NCBI GenBank assembly: GCA_958414825.1
Contig: CATYXQ010000002.1
Coordinates: forward strand, 1-64,000
DNA length: 64,000 nucleotides
From: an uncultured Eubacteriales bacterium
Lineage (GTDB): Bacteria > Bacillota > Clostridia > Oscillospirales > CAG-272
Direction: 5' to 3'
Part shown: positions 59,973 to 64,000 of the stretch, in pieces
Numbering within the stretch: the first letter of the stretch is position 1
How the letters are laid out: the number at the start of each line of letters is the position of its first letter
Notes under the pieces: model-generated
The model's input: the letters and a program-made list of their open reading frames with translations, nothing else
Database searches by the model: none
Told to the model about the DNA's origin: nothing
Translations under genes and position numbers: made by a program

Positions 59973-61267
59973 CCTACAAAGAGGCTCTTGCATATATTCA
60001 TTCTGTTTCCTGGCGGGGAAGCGTACCCGGACTTTCCCGCATCCGCGAGCTTTGCGCGCGAATGGGCAATCCTGAGCGCGAGCTTCGCTGCATTCACATC
60101 GCGGGCACCAACGGAAAAGGCTCCACCTCCGCCTATCTCTCCTCTGTCCTCCATGCGGCGGGATACCGCGTCGGCGCGTTCACCTCGCCCTATGTCAAAA
60201 CGTTCTGCGAGCGCATCAGCATTGACGGCCGCCCGATCCCAAACGCGCTCCTTGCCGAGGTAACCGGGTATGTGCGGCAGTTTGCCGACAAGATGGAGGA
60301 TCCGCCGACCGAATTTGAACTGATAACCGCCATCGCCTTTGAATGTTTCAAGCGGCGCCGGTGTGAGTTTGTCGTGCTCGAAGTGGGGCTCGGCGGCCGG
60401 TGCGATTCCACCAATATTATTGAGAATCCGCTGCTCTCGGTCATTACCGGCATTGCGCTCGACCACACGCAGATTCTCGGTTCGACGCTGGATAAGATCG
60501 CTTATGAAAAGGCCGGCATCATCAAAGAGGGACGGCCGGTATGTCTTGGCGTGCTTGCGCCCGAAGCGCGCACGGTGATTTTGCAGCAGGCGCGGGAAAA
60601 ACGCGCGCCGCTTTGTGAAGTCCGGGAGAGTGCGCTTCGCGTGCGGAAACTGGACATCGAACATCTCGTTGTGGATTACGGCGACTGCACAGAACTCGAA
60701 AGCAGCCTGATCGGACTCTATCAGCCGCGCAACATTGCGCTTGTCTGCGAGGTCGTGCGTATGCTTGAGGCGGAGGGCGTTTCTATCGGCATGGACGCGC
60801 TGCGCGCGGGTATCCGCGAGGCAAAGTGGTGCGCGCGTTTTGAAGTTCTGCAAAAAAATCCGCCTGTGATCTTTGACGGCGGACACAATCCGGAGGGCGT
60901 CCGCGCGGCGGTGGAGACCGCAAAGCGGCTGTTCGACGGTAAAATCAACATTCTGACCGGAATTTTGGCCGATAAGGATTATGAAACCATGGCGGACGCC
61001 ATTGCCTTGGTTGCCAAGGAGGTTTTTGCGGTCACGCCCGACAACCCGCGCGCGCTTTCCGCCAAAGAACTCGCGGATGTATTTGTGCGCCGAAACATTC
61101 AGGCGCACGTCTGCGGGGACATCAAAACCGGGGTGCGCGCGGCGCGGAACCGTTCGCGCCTGCAAAAAAGGCCGCTTCTGATTCTCGGCTCGCTTTATAT
61201 GTACAAGGACGTCTATAAGCACTTCAGCCGCCGGGAAAAGAGCGCCGCGCCGCCGGACGAAGCGTAA
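59969..61267 (+). CDS. folC: Folylpolyglutamate synthase / dihydrofolate synthase
   Basis: A 432-residue ADP-forming ligase that adds glutamate to folates. P-loop HIAGTNGKGSTSAYLSSVLH near residue 45, omega-loop region TSPYVKTFCERI, LEVGLGGRCDSTNII and the C-terminal FDGGHNPEGVRAA are all present. Polyglutamylation traps the folate imported by FolT, so the operon is coherent. No folate synthesis genes are adjacent, in line with a salvage strategy, though that is inference. Confidence 0.95.
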   Translation: MTYKEALAYIHSVSWRGSVPGLSRIRELCARMGNPERELRCIHIAGTNGKGSTSAYLSSVLHAAGYRVGAFTSPYVKTFCERISIDGRPIPNALLAEVTGYVRQFADKMEDPPTEFELITAIAFECFKRRRCEFVVLEVGLGGRCDSTNIIENPLLSVITGIALDHTQILGSTLDKIAYEKAGIIKEGRPVCLGVLAPEARTVILQQAREKRAPLCEVRESALRVRKLDIEHLVVDYGDCTELESSLIGLYQPRNIALVCEVVRMLEAEGVSIGMDALRAGIREAKWCARFEVLQKNPPVIFDGGHNPEGVRAAVETAKRLFDGKINILTGILADKDYETMADAIALVAKEVFAVTPDNPRALSAKELADVFVRRNIQAHVCGDIKTGVRAARNRSRLQKRPLLILGSLYMYKDVYKHFSRREKSAAPPDEA

Positions 61268-61327
61268 AAACGCCGCTTTTCGTCCTTTTGCCCTTGATTT
61301 GGCAGTGTGAAAAGTGCGTGATACGCC

Positions 61328-61356
61328 TTGACAGGCGAAAAAAAGTATTGTTTAAT
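61328..61356 (+). promoter_or_regulatory. Promoter of the activase gene
   Basis: TTGACA (61328-61333) and TTTAAT (61351-61356), 17-base spacer. A leader of about 200 bases with several stems follows (GTTTTC/GAAAAC enclosing GCCCT/AGGGC, and GGCGCA/TGCGCC near 61445-61461). Confidence 0.7.
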
Positions 61357-61467
61357 AAATACAAAAACGTTGATTTATTTTTGTGTAGGTTTTCATACCA
61401 AAGCCCTCGCGAAAAGGGCGCTATGGTCAGAAAACATTTTGCAGGGGCGCACATCATGCGCCTGCGG

Positions 61468-61487
61468 GCGGCGGATCGCCGCTTTTT
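61468..61487 (+). terminator. Terminator-like hairpin inside the activase leader
   Basis: GCGGCG (61468-61473) and CGCCGC (61477-61482) with a 3-base loop, followed by five T. Located between promoter and gene, so it could be an attenuator. Confidence 0.55.
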
Positions 61488-61562
61488 GGGATATTCTTAT
61501 GGCAGCGCTCTGAATACGGGGCGCGTCTGAACAGAAGAGATCGGCTTTCGGGAGGTGAGAAT

Positions 61563-64000
61563 ATGGCGCTGACGCTCGGCATTGACATCGGTTCGACCAC
61601 GGCTAAAGCCGTTCTGTTTTCGGACGGCGAAATTTTGTTTGAACAGTACGAACGGCATTTTTCGGCCGTCCGCGAAAAATGCGGGGAGCTTGTGGAAAAA
61701 TTGATCCCCCTGACCGGCGGCGCACCGTTTTCCGTGGCCGTTTCGGGGAGCGCGGGGCTTGGACTGGCCAACGCCTGCGGTCTGCCGTTTGTGCAGGAGG
61801 TTTACGCGACTTCCAAAATTGTGGAAAAGCTGGAATCGGACGCGCGCTGCGTGATTGAACTCGGCGGAGAGGACGCTAAAATCATTTTCTTCGACGGCGG
61901 CGTGGACGAGCGGATGAACGGCTCCTGCGCGGGCGGCACCGGCGCGTTTATCGACCAGATGGCCACGCTGCTCGACGTGAGCGTGGACGAACTCGACCGC
62001 CTCAGTCTCACCTCTGAACGGATTTATCCGATAGCCTCACGCTGCGGTGTGTTTGCCAAAACCGATATTCAGCCGCTGCTCAATCAGGGGGCGAAAAAAA
62101 GCGACCTTGCCATGAGCATATATAAGGCCGTAGTCAATCAGACCATCGCGGGACTTGCGCAGGGCAAGCGCATCCGCGGCAAGGTGCTGTTTCTCGGCGG
62201 CCCGCTCTACTATTGCAAGGGACTTCAGCGCGCGTTTGCCGAAACGCTTGAACTGGATGAAAAGGACGCCGTGTTTCCGGAGTATGCGCGCTACGCGGTG
62301 GCTGCGGGCGCCGCGCTCTATGCGGCTGAGCACGGAGAAACGCTCACGGGCGAAGAACTGCTTTCCCGTATTCGCGAAGCTGAACCGATGCGAAGCGCCG
62401 AATCTCTCGAACCGCTCTTTTTGAGCGTGGAGGAATACGGCGCGTTCCGCGCCCGGCACGAAAAGGATTCAGTGCGCCGCCAGCCGATTGAATCCTACAG
62501 CGGCCGCGCGTGGCTTGGTATTGACTGCGGCAGCACGACCACAAAGCTCGCGCTGATTTCCGAGGAGCGCGCGCTTCTGTATACATACTACGCCTCCAAC
62601 CGCGGAAATCCCGTGCAGATCGTTCGCGAGCAGCTAAAGGCGATCTACGCCGCCTGCGGCGGGCGCATCCGCATTGCGGGCTGCGCGGTCACGGGTTACG
62701 GCGAGGAACTCATTAAAAACGCATTTTCGGTTGACTTTGGTCTGGTTGAAACGATTGCGCACTATACTGCAGCAAAATATTTTATGCCCGATGTGGATTT
62801 TATTCTTGACATCGGCGGCCAGGACATCAAGTGCTTCCGTATCAAAAACGGCGCGATCGACAGCATTATGCTGAACGAAGCCTGCTCGTCCGGATGCGGT
62901 TCTTTCCTTGAAACGTTTGCCAAATCGCTCGGATGTCCAATTGAGGATTTTGCGAGACGCGGCCTGTTTGCCAAGCACCCGGTCAATCTTGGATCGCGCT
63001 GCACGGTGTTTATGAATTCTTCGGTCAAACAGTCTCAAAAGGACGGCGCGACCGTGGAGGACATTTCCGCCGGACTTTCGGTCAGCGTAGTCAAAAACGC
63101 GCTCTATAAAGTGATCCGAGCAGCCAGCGCAGACGAACTCGGCGAGCATGTCGTCGTACAGGGCGGCACGTTCTACAACGACGCGGTGCTCCGCGCGTTT
63201 GAGCGCGAGCTCGGACGGGACGTGACCCGCCCCGACGTCGCGGGGCTGATGGGCGCGTTCGGCGCGGCGCTCTACGCGATGCGTGCGGAAACCAGCAGTC
63301 TGATTTCGCCTGAGGCGCTGGAAAGCTTTTCGCATACCGCGCGCTCGGCGATTTGCCGGGGCTGTACCAATCAGTGCCATATCACCGTCAATACGTTTTC
63401 GGACGGCGGGCGTTTCGTTTCGGGCAACCGCTGCGAGCGGGGCGCGGGACTCAAAATAAAAAGCGAGCCGACGCCGAATCTCTATGCATACAAGCGGAAA
63501 GCGCTCGAAGCGTTTGGCAGCGTTCCGGGCGCGCGCGGCGGCGTCATAGGTCTGCCGCTCGCGCTCGGCATGTACGAGCTTTTGCCGCTCTGGCACACGC
63601 TTTTCACAAGCCTCGGCTTCGGCGTGACCGTCTCGCCGATGTCCAGCCGCCGTCTGTACGAAAAAGGGCAGTTCTCCATTCCCTCGGACACGGCCTGCTA
63701 TCCGGCAAAGCTGATGCACGGCCATATCATGGAACTGCTTGAATCGGGCGCCGACGCAATTTTCTATCCCTGCCTGACCTACAACGTGGATGAAAAAAGC
63801 GCGGACAATCACTACAACTGCCCGGTCGTAGCCTATTATTCCGAACTTTTGCGCGGCAACGTGGACGAGCTTGAAAAAACGCGCTTTCTCTGCCCGTATC
63901 TCTCGCTGCAAAGTCCGCGCGAGCTTGCGCGCGAGCTATATGCCTGCCTCTCCCTTGCATTTCCCGATGCAAAGCTGACAAAGCGGGAGGTCGAAAAGGC
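61563..64000 (+). CDS. Large 2-hydroxyacyl-CoA dehydratase activase (BcrAD/BadFG type), partial
   Basis: The frame is open from ATG 61563 (GGAGGTGAG upstream) to the window end, at least 812 residues. Two ASKHA ATPase units occur in tandem: LGIDIGSTTAKAVLF (residue 4) and LGIDCGSTTTKLALIS (about 318). Each is followed by a Cys-containing SCAGGTGAFIDQ or ACSSGCGSFLETF loop, the latter holding the [4Fe-4S] bridging type seen in HgdC. After about residue 590 a Cys set (CRGCTNQCHI) and a DUF2229/HgdB-like part (PSDTACYPAKLMHGHI) begin. Such fused proteins reach about 1400 residues; their dehydratase substrate is unknown. Confidence 0.9.
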   Translation, partial: MALTLGIDIGSTTAKAVLFSDGEILFEQYERHFSAVREKCGELVEKLIPLTGGAPFSVAVSGSAGLGLANACGLPFVQEVYATSKIVEKLESDARCVIELGGEDAKIIFFDGGVDERMNGSCAGGTGAFIDQMATLLDVSVDELDRLSLTSERIYPIASRCGVFAKTDIQPLLNQGAKKSDLAMSIYKAVVNQTIAGLAQGKRIRGKVLFLGGPLYYCKGLQRAFAETLELDEKDAVFPEYARYAVAAGAALYAAEHGETLTGEELLSRIREAEPMRSAESLEPLFLSVEEYGAFRARHEKDSVRRQPIESYSGRAWLGIDCGSTTTKLALISEERALLYTYYASNRGNPVQIVREQLKAIYAACGGRIRIAGCAVTGYGEELIKNAFSVDFGLVETIAHYTAAKYFMPDVDFILDIGGQDIKCFRIKNGAIDSIMLNEACSSGCGSFLETFAKSLGCPIEDFARRGLFAKHPVNLGSRCTVFMNSSVKQSQKDGATVEDISAGLSVSVVKNALYKVIRAASADELGEHVVVQGGTFYNDAVLRAFERELGRDVTRPDVAGLMGAFGAALYAMRAETSSLISPEALESFSHTARSAICRGCTNQCHITVNTFSDGGRFVSGNRCERGAGLKIKSEPTPNLYAYKRKALEAFGSVPGARGGVIGLPLALGMYELLPLWHTLFTSLGFGVTVSPMSSRRLYEKGQFSIPSDTACYPAKLMHGHIMELLESGADAIFYPCLTYNVDEKSADNHYNCPVVAYYSELLRGNVDELEKTRFLCPYLSLQSPRELARELYACLSLAFPDAKLTKREVEK

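Noticed and set aside
59885..61222. A 445-codon minus-strand frame opposite folC.
   Set aside because: Shadow of folC; no recognisable features.

Overview
The window looks like chromosomal DNA of an uncultured, anaerobic, spore-associated Bacillota of the class Clostridia (gut or rumen type). The evidence is a GerA-type germinant receptor subunit, pyruvate:ferredoxin oxidoreductase, the redox repressor Rex, NrdR, an S-layer-homology protein, surface proteins with copper-amine-oxidase-N type domains, FeoAB with a DtxR-family regulator, and a very large 2-hydroxyacyl-CoA dehydratase activase that runs off the right edge. The background is GC-rich with strong sigma-A promoters (TTGACA-17-TATAAT). 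Two visibly AT-richer blocks (about 10.26-12.43 kb and 19.6-22.1 kb) stand out; both carry DNA methyltransferase/nuclease gene pairs. No CRISPR array, rRNA or insertion sequence was seen.

Layout. 0.2-5.5 kb (minus strand): an alpha/alpha-toroid glycosidase-like protein, GerAA, an RlmL-type RNA methyltransferase and nrdR. 5.7-5.9 kb: tRNA-Pro(CGG) with promoter and terminator. 6.1-10.2 kb: a carbohydrate ABC importer (lipoprotein, two permeases, DUF624 protein) without its own ATPase. 10.3-12.4 kb: a type II restriction-modification pair (C5-methyltransferase with N-terminal HTH, Eco47II-like endonuclease). 12.5-13.7 kb (minus): rplL and rplJ behind an L10 leader. 13.8-18.6 kb: a Gld-like ABC-2 export operon ending in a DUF4340 protein. 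18.8-19.5 kb: an SCP2-like orphan. 19.6-22.1 kb: an EcoRI-family adenine methyltransferase, a vestige of a second copy of its N-terminus, and a DUF262-HNH nuclease.

22.3-25.4 kb: feoA, feoB and a FeoB-associated Cys-rich peptide (minus), divergent from a DtxR-type regulator, with three matching GTTAGC-N4-GCTAAC-type operators. 25.6-37.8 kb: a surface-protein region with an SLH protein, a CuAO-N protein, a membrane protein and a 1777-residue GLUG/tandem-module protein. 38-40.4 kb: a class III aminotransferase and a frameshifted AraC regulator. 40.4-44.1 kb: nifJ (PFOR). 44.1-50.7 kb: a DUF5685/J-domain/membrane cluster, an SGNH hydrolase, a GNAT, a LysE exporter, a degenerate response regulator and nrnA. 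50.7-59 kb: housekeeping genes (rbfA, dCMP deaminase, LMW phosphatase, rimI, tsaD, rex, dnaD- and dnaC-like genes, nadE). 59.2-61.3 kb: a tetrahydrofolate riboswitch controlling folT-folC. 61.3 kb to the edge: the activase.

The most coherent modules are the iron-uptake locus with its regulator and operators, the folate operon with a riboswitch and an SD-sequestering hairpin, and the two methyltransferase/nuclease islands. The EcoRI-type methyltransferase with DUF262-HNH nuclease is the best candidate for a poorly described defence system.
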